From Stictocephala bisonia (taxonomy: Eukaryota > Arthropoda > Insecta > Hemiptera > Membracidae), in NCBI GenBank assembly GCA_035578905.1, contig JAQJVL010002660.1, positions 23,553 to 87,552 of the forward strand: a stretch of DNA of 64,000 nt, in the 5' to 3' direction. Made by a program: the position numbers and the translations under genes. This document shows, one piece after another, positions 11,650 to 22,882 of this stretch (its first letter is position 1; every line of letters begins with the position of its first letter). The notes under the pieces were generated by a model that searched no databases, had not been told where the DNA came from, and saw only the letters and a list, made by a program, of their open reading frames with translations.

Positions 11650-12671
11650 CCCTTTAAGGAGTATTGACGTTCTGGAACGTCACTTTTTCTAGTGATTAAA
11701 GGAGTATGGGGTATGGCTAAACATCAAGTCAAAAATAGTAAAAAAATTATTTGTATAATTTAGTACATTTGTTATTTTTGAGTATATAGAGTAAATATAA
11801 TGACATTTTTAAGTAAATTATGGCTATAAATTGTGTTTAATACACTTTTTGTGTATGGAAGTCTTTGAAACACGGATATACACAAAGGGCAATGTTACAA
11901 TCTTTACACTCATAAGTTGTGTCTTTACGCTTCTTTTTCCTGTATGTATGTAATGTAAACACACATAGCAACGTTTTTGTGCTTTACGTGTTTGACCTTC
12001 AGGTGTCGGAAGGGGTTGGGGGAAGTGTCTGCCGGTGAGGCGCAGTGGATGTTTGTCCTTGAGCTTCGCTGCCATGTTAACTGCTGTCGGCACGGCTGCG
12101 ATTGATCTCGTTTCTCTTTCTATATGATGGCTTTCTAGTAATTGGCGGATTAGATTGAGTCTGAATTCTAAAAATCCCATTTTCTTATTGCTTTTTATTA
12201 CAAATATGTTATGAGAGTTCAGGCAAGCAATATCAATCAATATATACATACACATAAACTTATTTACAAAACAATAATTATTAGAGATATAGTGAATGTA
12301 AGCGGCACTTGCAATGAGTGTGAAGCACTAATAACAACGGACTGACAGTGACTGAGGAACTGCGATCTCCCGCCAAAACCATCTCCCGCCACAAGTCGTC
12401 CTGCCAACTTTAGTTCGCTAAATGATTTCACACTGCATTGAAATTGCATATTTTCTGTACTTTAGAATTATATACTGTACAATCAATAACAATGATGTTT
12501 AACTGTTATTATAAGTGGTAAACAGTAAAAAGATACTTTATAATTAATTAAACCAACTATTAAACAAAATGACGTTCCGGAACGTCGTTACTATTTTTAC
12601 CGCTAACTATAAAATGACGTTCTTGAACGTCAATACTATTTAGACGGTTATACCCTGCACTCCTGAAAGGG
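11650..12671. mobile_element. Internally deleted piggyBac-like transposon
   Basis: Both sides carry the piggyBac target TTAA (11646-11649 and 12672-12675). The ends are inverted repeats: ccctttaaggagt on the left, and actcctgaaaggg read in reverse on the right. The interior carries the C-terminus of a piggyBac transposase on the minus strand. Subterminal palindromes gacgttctggaacgtc (11667), gacgttccggaacgtc (12571) and gacgttcttgaacgtc (12615) flank the core on both sides and could be transposase binding sites. Confidence 0.85.
11824..12080 (-). pseudogene. piggyBac transposase C-terminal fragment
   Basis: The minus frame reads KLKDKHPLRLTGRHFPQPL, then PTPEGQTRKAQKRCYVCLHY. In piggyBac transposases, the RLTGRHFP segment leads into a cysteine-rich zinc-binding domain (RCxVC...C..C). 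Here the first cysteine pair is present (RCYVC), but later cysteines are blurred by substitutions. The catalytic DDD core is absent. The open frame extends upstream to 12255, but that part is not piggyBac-like. Confidence 0.75.
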
Positions 12672-12675
12672 TTAA

Positions 12676-13990
12676 AGCCTTATTATTTTTAAATACAAAT
12701 TTTCATAGTAGTCTAACCTAACCCCTAGGGGCAGGATGGCCCAAAATACAAACAATTTTGTTTTTTTTAAGTTGATGTTACTGTATCTCTTCAGTACATC
12801 ACAAGTACATTTTAATCCAGTACTGCCAATGAAATGTCCCTTCAATTAACAATACAACTGAGCACTTATCTCTCTATCTTCAAAATTGTAAAAAATGTTG
12901 ATGAAGAAAAATTACTCTCAGTAAAAATGTTTAAATAGGACTCTATGCCATGAAGCATGTCAAATTAAAAGACTTTAAAAATAAAATCAATTTTATCTAT
13001 AGTATTTATCAGATCTTTGGTGGTTTTTAAATTGCAGACGAAAACCCATTTTTTACTATGAAAATGGGGTTAGGTATAACATTTTTTAACATCAAACTTA
13101 GTTATGTCATGCTGCATATAAAATTAAAGATTTCTAAAAAATAAAACATTATTTTGGATTTAACGTTTTCCAATTAATTGTTCATTACTGTTTTCAAACG
13201 GAAACTATTTTTTTTTCCTTTTCTTTAGTTCATCTGTATTTTAGTTGTTGCTTGTTTCAGTTTTTCCTTTAATTTATGAGTAAATAAATCGTTGAATTTC
13301 TTGTAAGCTTAATTGTGTTATATTTATTGATTTTTTACAGCTTTTTTAGGTTTTTATTTTATTTAATATATAATTGGACGTAGGTGTAATTCACATCCAA
13401 CTGTAGAGGTCTACTGCAAAGGCTCTTAAAATCCCAATGATAAACCAACCGAGTTATTTTATTTATTAAACCATCATCAGTTGTTAAAGAAAATCAAATA
13501 AAATAAGAAAAATTTCAATAGGATAAATAGAGCTTATTTAAATTTAACTTTCATAAAACCATAACACTGTTATATTTCAATATATCTTTGGATTGGATTC
13601 CAGTTTAATAAAATATTATATTCATAATATCAGATGAGAGTGTTATCTAAGAAAAGTTGGTAATTAATGTATGTATGTATTATTTATTATCGTATTTTGA
13701 TAACTTTGTGTATTACTTATTTACATGAAACCAAACAACTGTAAGATTCGTGTATCCTCCAGTGACATAGTAAATATTTTCCATAGTACTCCCTGTGTGT
13801 TATGGTTTGGATTAGCAAGCTCCTATATCTCACTATGAGTTAAAGTTGGATAATATACGTAGGACTGGGCGTACTTTGAGTAGGTGTGATATGTTCAAAA
13901 AGATTACATATCAAAATTTTGTATAACTTAAACTTATTGCTGTACAGACTTGATGTGTGCTCAACATTTTCTTCACATCTTACCTAAGCG
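12676..13990. other. No gene seen
   Basis: AT-rich sequence. Near 13480 there is accatcatcagttgttaaag, whose complement contains ctgatgatgg, a string common at Penelope 3' ends. No other support exists. Confidence 0.3.
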
Positions 13991-13999
13991 AAATATTCA

Positions 14000-14470
14000 T
14001 TATTCATTCATTCATTATTCATCTCTAAGACGCCGATCGTAGAGATATGGGTGAATATGAGGCATGAATGAGTGTGATGAGTGTAGATGAACGAGTGTAG
14101 TCATTGTTACTATCTGAGTTCGACTTAGCTCAGAAAGGACTACCGTATTTATTAATAGCCCAATAGCCAGGGCAACTATGGGACCTACAGCTTTACGTGG
14201 AATCCAAACCACGTAGTGTTGGTCTGATTTTCAGCTAACTGACAAGTTTGACACTTAGTTCTCTTCTCTACACAACACCCGAACCTTGACTACCATTCAA
14301 CACGGACATTCCAGACTTCTCTAGTAGTGTCTATATTGATGACAACCATTGAGCGGACGCCGTGTCGGTATTAAGAGAACCGAGCATAGAACATATCGCC
14401 TACAATCTCCCAAACACTTTGTCCACAAGTAGCTGGGTTACAGCACTGCGCCACCAGTGCCGACTTCATG
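14000..14470 (-). mobile_element. SINE (family A), minus orientation
   Basis: About 440 bp match the + copy at 20311-20705 along its whole length. Landmarks are tggcgcag (head), gccgtgtcggtattaagaga near 14360, ttacgtggaatccaaaccac near 14194, and cttagctcagaaaggac near 14123. The 3' tail is an (attc)n run at 13998-14024. The tail region (gagtgtgatgagtgtag; gatatgggtgaatatg) is also shared with the tRNA-headed SINEs at 53.6, 55.7 and 61.9 kb. Confidence 0.7.
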
Positions 14471-15160
14471 AACTGTCGCAAAGAACTATAATCTTTAATT
14501 AAACAATAATAGGATACTTTATTCATTAATAAACTGGTATTATTTATTATAAGCTATTTGTAAATTTATATTTGTACTAACAGGTCTCGTAGGGGTATAC
14601 AGGTAATGCTTATTAAATAAGAGTTAACAAAGACTGACGTTTACTCAATGTCAGAGAGGCTTTAGCTACTGAAAGTATTATAAAAAGTAAGTTAAACTCC
14701 TTGCTATTCAATACGAGCGTTTTTTTCATAAGAGGTATCACAAAAACCCTGCCATCCTCCCACGAATTGATAAAAGTTGCTGACTTGCATAGCTTACCAA
14801 ACTGAGCTTTTCTCATTTAGTTAAAGTAAAAACGATTTCACCTCCTGAGAAAACAGTTGGGCATTTTAGAGTGATTTATCTGTGGCCTCAATAAAACTCA
14901 GAATTTAGACTATGATAGTCTATTTAAAATAATTTTACATAGGTTGTAATATGTATTTAGAGTCGGAAAAAGTGTTTAAGTCTTGCATATATAATCAACA
15001 AGTTTTCCATTTTTCCAGTATAGCAGACTTAATAACTATGTTTCATGAATCAAATAATTAAAAGATTAATTTTTATTCTATAAATAGAAAAAAGATTTGT
15101 CTGTTGGTTCAGTATATGAGTTGCTGTTGTGTTGGTCACATCTTTTGTACTAGAAGAGTC
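14471..15160. other. No feature seen
   Basis: AT-rich sequence with no coding frame or recognised repeat. Confidence 0.35.
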
Positions 15161-15164
15161 AAGA

Positions 15165-15192
15165 AATATATATATATATATATATATATATA
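15165..15192. repeat. (TA)n microsatellite
   Basis: A run of about 13 TA units directly abuts the 3' end of the Helitron to its right, a usual AT-rich Helitron target. Confidence 0.85.
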
Positions 15193-15669
15193 CTAGCTGA
15201 ACTCGCCCGCTTCGTCGGTCATAATATTGAGTTTGAAGACTTGCAAACAAAATATAAGTCAAAATTCCAGCAATTCAAGAACATTACAAAATTACTTAAA
15301 GTAAATCAAACTAAATACTTTGTTTTTGAAAAACAATTATTTAATATAGCATCTAATTTAGAACAGCTGATGTTATGAATAATTTACTCTTTGCTCAATT
15401 ATGTTTAGTTTTAAAAGTTTGTCCTACCTCAATTTTATTTCAACTTTTTTTATTTAACAGCTGTATATCAAATAAATCAATCAATTAATATACCTCCATA
15501 AGAAGACCATGGAAATTTTGGAGGCCAGTGGGACGGAGTCCGGAGAAGAAAATCCTCCTTAGTAAGCCTCTAAAGGCCAAGATAAACCTATGTAAAAATT
15601 TTCAAGTTAATCGGACGTATAGTTTTGGAGTAATTGTGATAAGTGGTAAATGGATTTTGTATAAATAGA
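15193..15669 (-). mobile_element. Non-autonomous Helitron, minus orientation
   Basis: On the minus strand it starts TCTATTTATACAAAATCC (15669) and ends ..gaagcgggcgagttcagCTAG (15193), with A before and T after. This is the A|T insertion preference and the TC..CTRR termini of Helitrons. It shares the ggtttatcttggcc motif, the ctggcctccaaaat motif and the terminal caatattatgaccg block with the element at 36883-37266. Confidence 0.75.
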
Positions 15670-15809
15670 TTATTAAAATTAAATTAAAAATATTCCTATT
15701 GAAATCAGTTTGTTATCTTAGATAAAAAAGTTTCAAAATCTAGAGAAATCTGTAAGTCTACTCTTAGAGGCTGTAAATTAACCAATTTGATTTACACGCA
15801 CGATTTATT

Positions 15810-16150
15810 AATTACTTTGGTTAGTTACAAAACTTGTTTATGCAGGTCAAACTTACCTGACCAAGAAATAAAAATTTCCTAGCTGCTCAAAAATTTCATG
15901 TTGCAGGTTTGTAATTAAAATGAGGTTTTCATTTTAGCGCTTATATAAATTAGTTGTCTCAACCATGTTATAATAAACAGTGACCATTATAATACTCGTT
16001 TCATACTGTAAAAAAAACTATATGCCACATGAGTACCTTAAATTTATTTTACTTGTTTCAACGAGCGTTGGAATGAAACCATATTTTGTACGGCCGAGTC
16101 GCTTACGTTATTATTATGCTAAAATTTCTTTGTATTTTCAATCATCTACA
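15810..16150. repeat. Dispersed repeat family D, empty-site copy
   Basis: It matches 20045-20310 plus 20756-20830. Landmarks are ggtcaaacttacctgaccaa (near 15846), cttatataaatta, taaataaacagtgaccatta-like text, and tacggccgagtcgc (near 16091). It is uninterrupted at gcgttggaatgaaacca (near 16065), where the second copy carries a SINE. Confidence 0.7.
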
Positions 16151-16817
16151 ATATTATTGATATCCAAAATATTTAAATCAATATCACCAGTGCACAGAAC
16201 TATTCTCTTTAATCGTGGATTATTTCCATGATTAACATAACCATTTAACTCATTTAAAAACGTTCTTTACTTCCTAAAATTATGAATTCTATAGAAAGCC
16301 AAAATATAAAATCTATACGAATTTCAATTAATTTTTAGTTGTAATGCATCCATCTGTATTTATAAATTTCAATGGTTAACATTCAACAAAATCCATACAC
16401 AATTTACACCTGCCCTATAATTGTCGTTAAATATTGAATTTATTGTAAAATTAAGTATTTGATATACATTTGACCTTTCCAAATTTCATTTATTACTGTC
16501 CTGTCAGAATCTAACTTGTTTGCATAAAGGTTATCTGAGTATAGTGTTAATATATTCCTCACTGCTCCAATTAACACTACAGCCCTGTTAAGAAAATCAT
16601 AAAAAGTACTTCTGAAACGGTTTACTAATGAACTAAAACGTCAAGCCATTGATAAAAAGGTGTGCCCAAAGATCGTATACTATATGCGCAACCTGAATCT
16701 ACTAATCGTGAATATATTATACATTATTTACAATATATTTATACTAATATTCTTTAAATTATTTACATCTGTTTTCCCAACTAATTATTGTCTTGTTTGT
16801 TTACAAATAAATACAGT
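16151..16817. other. No gene seen
   Basis: AT-rich; the open frame at 16660-16854 has no recognisable domain and runs into a Penelope-like 3' motif. Confidence 0.35.
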
Positions 16818-16862
16818 TGTGTTGCCTGATGATGCTGGCGAAAGGCCTAGTTGAAATTAAAA
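16818..16862 (+). ncRNA. Penelope-type 3' end with hammerhead-like core
   Basis: The string cctgatgatgctggcgaaag contains the CUGANGA and GAAA strings that form the core of hammerhead ribozymes, in the right order, followed by ggcctagttg and an AT-rich tail. Hammerhead motifs are established in the terminal repeats of Penelope-like retroelements. Helix II is very short here and no RT or GIY-YIG frame precedes it, so the call is tentative. Confidence 0.3.
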
Positions 16863-17448
16863 TTTATTGACTTTTATTGAAAATTTAATAACTTGAATAT
16901 ATAAAATAACCAATATCAACTCTATCTCAACTTCACTAGTAAAGATTATTTTAAGTATTTGTTTAAATTTATTGAAGTGACATTCATGATGTCATTATCA
17001 AAATATTGTTAACATGAATTGTTGGTCACACAGATTCATAAAACATACAAATGACATTTAAAAACACTCTGGTAATTTGTATGTTTCAAGAGGCTTTTAT
17101 TTACAGAAAATTAAAAATAGAGTAATAATAATCCACCTCTAAACATAATCTGTGATTTAATTGTACCAAGTAATACTAATAAATAGTAAAATTTGACATT
17201 ATTTGATTGTAGAGAAAGGTTTTCACCTTAAACCTGTATATTGGTATATTTAGATTAATCCTTGCAAGTCATTAGTCAAATTCTGTTTCGTTCTCACAAT
17301 TAATTTATTGTTTGTTTCTTATTAAACATTTATATCTACCGGTATATATTTTAATAATTTTCGCACAATCCTGCTTATAAAAAATTATTTTTCCTTACAA
17401 AATAAAATTGAATATGGTGATTGGCTGATATCTTCTTGTGAGTATATT
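16863..17448. other. No feature seen
   Basis: AT-rich sequence with no frame or repeat recognised. Confidence 0.35.
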
Positions 17449-17698
17449 CGAAGTCCGGTTTGCGGCAATTAATTTCTATTGAATAGACCTTTAATTTGAT
17501 ACCAAACTCAACCTAGGCTTTTATTAAAGATTTTCGTTCCAACTCCACATGGACCGTTCCCCTGAAAAGATGAAATGTCGCTAATGGCTTCAAAAAGTGT
17601 GTTCTTTGTAACTATGGTGATGTACAAGATTTCACTTTTACAAGTGAAGTCATAGAAAAGTTGTGAAAGCGTTTCCATATTTTTCCCACCCTGTACTT
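17449..17698. repeat. Repeat family E, truncated copy
   Basis: It matches about 240 bases of the MITE at 60373-60826: gtccggttt.gcggcaattaa, tcaacctaggctt, then acaagatttcacttttacaa. It ends in the same ccaccctgt terminal motif. The left terminal repeat is missing. Confidence 0.7.
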
Positions 17699-17709
17699 TA
17701 ATATATATC

Positions 17710-17890
17710 TTGAATTGTGATTAAATTATATTTGCCACAGATTCATGTAAGCAAAATTGGAAATTAATAAACGGTAACAGATGACGTATTGTCAAGCATT
17801 ATTTACAATACGAACATCACTAGCGGTGCGTTACTCGATGGTGAATGAGGGAACTAAAATCATCCGCTTTTTCAGGCAGTAGTTTTTGTG
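17710..17890. repeat. Dispersed repeat family C, copy 3
   Basis: In reverse orientation it matches the 8.2-kb copy (gttccctcat, gagtaacgcaccgct.gtgatgttcg) and the 10.8-kb copy (gtcatctgttaccgtttatt). Confidence 0.45.
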
Positions 17891-18042
17891 GAAGGAGCAG
17901 ATCTCTTTGTAAGGTTTCGTGTCAATTTGGGAATAACAGTAACTCAAGTACTGGGATCAACTTTTAGCAATATTTTAGGTGGTGGTAAGGTCAATATGCG
18001 GATGCTAACGGAATTCCACTTTACGATATACCTGTACTTCTA

Positions 18043-19316
18043 CGAAATGATCCAAAATTTAGTTTTGTTAAAGAAACTTTATTGTAAATGCAATACAGTA
18101 AAGTTTGATATAAATTGTCTTCTGCATAGCTGGACATTAGTTTGAGGCCATTACATGTTCAATGTGGCAACCTTCTTGTCTGACAACTGCAACACGAACG
18201 ACTATGTTATTGATGACTCGGCGACACATATCCTCGGTTATCTCATTACATGCCTCAATGATTAGCACTCATAGATCCATCTGTGTGTTAAGATGTTTAG
18301 AGAAGATTTTATACTTCAGAAATACCCAAAGAAAATAACCACACGAATTCAAATCAGAACTGTTTGGGGGCCAGTTATGGCCACATGCAAAACGATTAGG
18401 AAATCGGTTTGAATTGACATTTTGGTTGAAATGTTGATGCAGAAAGTCTAAAACAACATTAACTGTGTGTGGTCTGGCTCCACACATGAACCACTGGTTC
18501 TCTAATTGAAACCCTTTTGCGATAGGTTGATGTATAACATAATAACTAGCATGTCTAGATAACACGGTATGGGCCATGGCTTGAGATGGCTGCCCATACA
18601 GTAATTCTAGGAGCATGATGCACTTTTTAATGTAGCACGAGTGGATTTTTGAAAGCCCAAAAACGCTCATTTTGTTTACTAACAGCACCTTCTAATTGAA
18701 AATGTGTCTCATCTGAGAACCAAACATTGTTAATCAATATGTCTTGATTAACAGCCCATTCTGCGAAAACCATTCGTTGATGATTTTGTCAATTGTTAAT
18801 TTGGGTAACACTGTAATTTTGTATGGATACAAATGCAAATTTTTTTTAAATTCGCTTCACAGATCGCCTAAAAATGTCAAGATCTGCTGTCGCTTTTCTA
18901 GTCGACTTGCCTGAACTCCTCACCCACCAACGCTGCTTTGACGGCTTCAACAGTCTGTGGAAGGCCATTGGCGCTTCCTCTCAAATACTGAGCCATCACT
19001 ATTAAATTTTTCATAAAGTCTACGAGTAGTTTTAAATGATGGTGACCGGCGAGTTTGAAAATGAGCACGAACCTGTCTTTGTGTAAGCACCGCACTTTTT
19101 GTTTCATTAACAACAACACAGTCTTTATGTGTTGATCTACAGACAACCTTCCTTTGCCAGCCATCTTGCAACAATAATAACGGAAGCGGAAATAGAGGGA
19201 ACTAATCTCCATGAACAGCTGATAGTTTTGCCAACTTACAACACAGTAATAATAGGTAACCGGAACAAATACTACCAAAACAAATGTTGGATCATTTTGT
19301 GTGCCACCTTGTACAA
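18043..19316 (-). mobile_element. Mariner/IS630-type DNA transposon, decayed
   Basis: The right end reads (minus) tacaaggtggcacacaaaat and the left end is a diverged gtacttctacgaaatgatcc. The length of about 1.27 kb and the decayed transposase inside fit a full-length but dead element. No clean TA duplication is visible. Confidence 0.65.
18190..19165 (-). pseudogene. Mariner/IS630-like DDE transposase, broken
   Basis: Read on the minus strand from about 19165: MAGKGRLSVDQHIKTVLLL and, in another frame, KSAVLTQRQVRAHFQTRRSP and KTTRRLYEKFNSDGSVFERK form the N-terminal helix-turn-helix DNA-binding domain. After frameshifts comes the C-terminal part of the DDE domain: GARPHTVNVVLDFLHQHF, then NWPPNSSDLNSCGYFLWVFL. 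The family normally has DLNPxDYFLWG there. The third acidic residue of the catalytic triad is Gly here (near 18333). With several frame changes and stops, the copy is inactive. Confidence 0.75.
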
Positions 19317-20044
19317 TTTGAATTTGGCGGAGTGAATCAACACTCAACCTCAACTGAGTAATACTAATACCATAGAGACCTTCTATTATACCAGACAGTA
19401 CCATCCCAGCCAGAAAATTGAAGACTGTAAAAATCGGAACGGAGGCAGAGCAACCTAGTAGGAACCATTATAAACACTTTACCCTCTGATTCATGCGACT
19501 CAACTGGCCATCTTGGAAATTAGACTTGTGACGTAATTTGGTGACGTCACTCCCCCCTCATGTCTCCTCGAGACAATTACCTGCGTAGCGTGGGAACGGG
19601 ATCTAGAGCGAGCCCAACCCAAACATTCAAACAGATCCTTCAACTGTATTCCATATCAGTTGGAGTTAAAAGTTTTAATCTTGGAATCCTACAATGGGGC
19701 ACTCAGTTCAGTACCTCATAGAATCTTGATATCCTTTTTAAATTTGTATGGATAACAATGACGACCACCATGTTTAATGACTTAATTATTAAATTATTTC
19801 ACAAAAATAGTTACTTTTTTAAAATACAAAACCAGCAATTATACAAAAACTATAATATATTGAAACCAACTTTAAATAAAAAAGTTGTAGAGAATTATAT
19901 GATCCATAAAACTATGCTTTCAGAATACTATTTCGTCCAGCCTGATATCTAAAAAAAGGTTTTTACTCAGGGCAATGAAATGCTAATTTTACACTTTTAA
20001 GCCATATTGTAATAAAACTATAATTTTTAAAACATTTATGGTAG
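19317..20044. other. Unassigned stretch with a GC-richer island
   Basis: From 19420 to 19700 the sequence is less AT-rich and contains the palindrome gtgacgtcac (19541-19550) and a tgacgtaa 19 bases earlier. No frame of note is present, and I could not assign it to a gene promoter or an element. From 19700 to 20044 nothing is seen. Confidence 0.3.
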
Positions 20045-20830
20045 ATCCATTAATTATTTTGTTAGTTACAAAACTTTTTTACGCTGGTCAAACTTACCTG
20101 ACCAAGAAGTAAAAAATTTCCTCGCTGCTTGAACATTTCATGTCTCGGCTTTTTAATGAATTAAAATTTCGTTTCAACACTTATATAAATTATCTGTCAC
20201 AACCACGTTAAAATAAACAGTTACCATTATTATACTTGTGTCTTCCGGTAAAAAACATGCCACATGTGTACCTTAAATTTAGATTTTTTGCTTCAACAAG
20301 CGTTGGAATCTGGTGGCGCAGATCTGTAATCCAGCTACTTGGGGACAGTGTTTAGGAGATTGTAGGTGATAGGTTCCATGCTCGGTCCTCTTAATACCGA
20401 CACGGCGTCCGCTTAACTGTTTCCATCGACGTGGACATAACAAGAGAATTCTGTGGTGTCCATGTTGGTTGGTAATTAGGTTTCGGATGTTGTGTAGGGG
20501 GAGAGAACTGAGTGTCAGATTTGTCAGTTAGCTGTAAATCAGACCAACACTACGTGGTTTGGATTCCACGTAAAGCTGTAGGTCCCTTAGTTGCCCTGTC
20601 TGTTGGGCTATTAATAAATTGTCCTTTCTGAGGAATAGTTTAACTCAGTTAGTAACCAGACTACATTAATCCTACACACATATCATCATTCATATTCGCC
20701 TTAAAATAAGCACAACGTTGTGTCGGTATCTCATTACTAAGTAAGAATGTAAGAGCGAAACCATGTTTTGTACGGCCGAGTCGCCTACGTTTTTATTATG
20801 GCAAAATTTATATTTTCAATTGCTAAAATT
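20045..20830. repeat. Dispersed repeat family D, copy split by a SINE
   Basis: The parts 20045-20310 and 20756-20830 align with 15810-16150. The interruption falls at gcgttggaat and carries the SINE at 20311-20755. Confidence 0.7.
20311..20755 (+). mobile_element. SINE (family A), plus orientation
   Basis: It begins tggtggcgcagatctgtaat, with an A-box-like tggcgcag, and continues with gataggttccatgctcgg. It shares the body (accgacacggcgtccgctta; tttggattccacgtaaagct) with the minus copy at 14000-14470. The tail region reaches tcatattcgcc near 20690. The last 50 bases up to 20755 may include tail or target duplication. Confidence 0.7.
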
Positions 20831-21965
20831 AAACCCTATTTATTGGAAATGTAAAAATTATAGAATTTTTCTGGGATCGACATGGTTACAGTCCAAATTT
20901 CTACATTGTACTCTTGTATTAATTTACCTTTTCTGTAAATAATTAGGTATTAATATTGTTATCAACAGTTTTAATAACTTGAATCTCCTTTTACTACATT
21001 TTAATAATTTATCAGTTACTTTTATCTTTGTACAATTGTTATGTTCTTATAACTCGATTTGTTGTTTAAATTTATTTTATCCATTACAGTACACCTTTAG
21101 AACGGGGGTGGGGTAGTTAATGAATAACCTTAATCTGACAACATTTTACTTTGCTTCACTCTATTGTTATAATTGATTAGTGTTTGCTTTTTTATCTATT
21201 ACTAGTTTTATCTTCATTTTATTGTAATTACAGTTTTTAAATTTTAATTACAATAGATATCTTAGTTAACTTTCTTATCCGGATAATATGTTAAAAAAGC
21301 ACATGGAATAAATGAATACTGGTACTTAGAAGTATAATAACATTGGTATAATATAAGACTTAAAATTTACTACCAAATTAATTCAAATGACATTTATATT
21401 TATTAGGGAAATAAGTAACACCCATGAAAAATAACCTTAACTTTGTAACATTCGGTACAACACTTGTTCAAAAAATAAGTGCTGTAATCTAAAAAAAATA
21501 CATTTGCAATTTAACAAAACGTTTGGAAATGTATTTATCATTTTTTCTCAAATTTTCAACATTTTCTTTAATTTGTTAAGTATCTTGACATTAATTAATT
21601 GAAATTGATCATATTGATTTTGGTGCTGCTTTTAGTTGGAACCTTATATATGTATTTGAATATTAAAGTATTGGATATTGTCCGGTACAATGACATAGTT
21701 AGTGGCAATTTTAGCAAAATTATCTATTCAGCTCACTTCTCATAGTTTTTTGAATTCATTTGTCCATGATAATCATCTATACTAAAACTCAAATTAATTT
21801 AATTAACACCATTGTAGAGTAAACAATATACATTTCTGTGTCTGAATTATTTACCATATGTGTACAGTATATTAAAACCAAGCAACCGCCGTGAGTCCTT
21901 ATTTCAAGGGAAGATTCGGCTATGTTTGATCTCGGTCACCGCTGTTGCCAGTTCTCACCTAGACT
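20831..21965. other. No feature seen
   Basis: AT-rich, no gene or repeat recognised. Confidence 0.35.
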
Positions 21966-21981
21966 GTGCCCTACATACAAC

Positions 21982-22038
21982 CATTGATTTTACTATATAT
22001 AGACATTTGTATCATTGATTTATATAGTAAAATCAATG
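21982..22038. repeat. Perfect 18-bp-arm hairpin
   Basis: cattgattttactatata (21982-21999) is exactly complementary to tatatagtaaaatcaatg (22021-22038). The loop repeats catttgtatcattgattt. It sits in a GC-richer patch (21880-22130) and may be the core of a small MITE. Confidence 0.7.
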
Positions 22039-22509
22039 ATACAACACTGTACAGTACAACGCTGGCCATTCCCATTCATTCCGCCCAGTGATGTGTTTAG
22101 TTGCTCGCTGGTTTTTTGGATATGCCTCTACTTTAACATTATTAAGCCTACTATTACAAATCAATTATTCTTCTCTTGCATTGATTAACAATAAGTTAGT
22201 CTAGCAATAGCCCTGCTAGGACGGATACTGTTTATTCATCACTATTTCCCTATTAATAATACAATTAGTATGTATGCGTAATATTGTAAAAATCACATCA
22301 TTTCCAAATGCAGTGAAAATCATAACAAGAATTCGATAAGATTTAACTATTACTTCAGCATAAAAGTATAACACAAAGTGTATATAATCTTAATATATAA
22401 AAATGAGTACCTGATTTTGTTGTCCATTCATCACTTGGTATAATAGGAGGTCTATGCTAATACATAGTAAAAATGTATTAGCGTTACTAAATAATACTGG
22501 GCGTTTAAG
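22039..22509. other. No feature seen
   Basis: No gene or clear element; AT-rich after 22130. Confidence 0.3.
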
Positions 22510-22573
22510 CACCCCCTTTTTCTGGCGCTCTACGCGGCCGCGTACTTTGCGTACCCCTTAAACCGGCCCTGCC
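22510..22573 (-). repeat. Solo GC-rich transposon end, opposite orientation
   Basis: Read in reverse it starts cagggccggtttaagggg and continues gcaaagtacgcggccgcgta, matching 7906-7953. The cagggccgg start is typical of hAT terminal repeats. It abuts the LINE fragment that starts at 22575. Confidence 0.55.
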
Positions 22574-22574
22574 T

Positions 22575-22733
22575 AAAGTGCTCTATAAGGTTCAACATTT
22601 ACTGCTGATTGCTAAGCTGAAGAGTCGTGGAGTCGAAGGTTCACTGCTCAGCTGGTTGGAGAGTTACCTAAGTGGAATGAATTTTATTGTGAAGTGTAAA
22701 GGAGCCACGTCCCTTCTCTTTCTCCACAAAGTT

Positions 22734-22740
<7 letters not shown>
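22575..22740 (+). pseudogene. LINE reverse transcriptase fragment, copy 1
   Basis: The + frame gives AKLKSRGVEGSLLSWLESYL and SGMNFIVKCKGATSLLF, the segment between the first catalytic block and the YADD motif of CR1/Jockey-type RTs (..WLESYLSGR..V). About 115 bases are nearly identical to 24292-24410. It is cut off by the (TA)n run. Confidence 0.7.
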
Positions 22741-22819
<79 letters not shown>

Positions 22820-22835
22820 AACTTATAGTAGAGAG

Positions 22836-22878
<43 letters not shown>
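22739..22878. repeat. (TA)n then (GA)n compound microsatellite
   Basis: About 37 TA units (22739-22813) are flanked by agtttctttta and taaaagaaact, so the whole can fold as a hairpin. About 25 GA units follow (22827-22878). Confidence 0.9.

Positions 22879-22882
<4 letters not shown>

Noticed and set aside
12081..12449. Extended minus-strand frames upstream of the piggyBac fragment
   Set aside because: Only the 11824-12080 part resembles piggyBac; the rest has no similarity and is probably chance.
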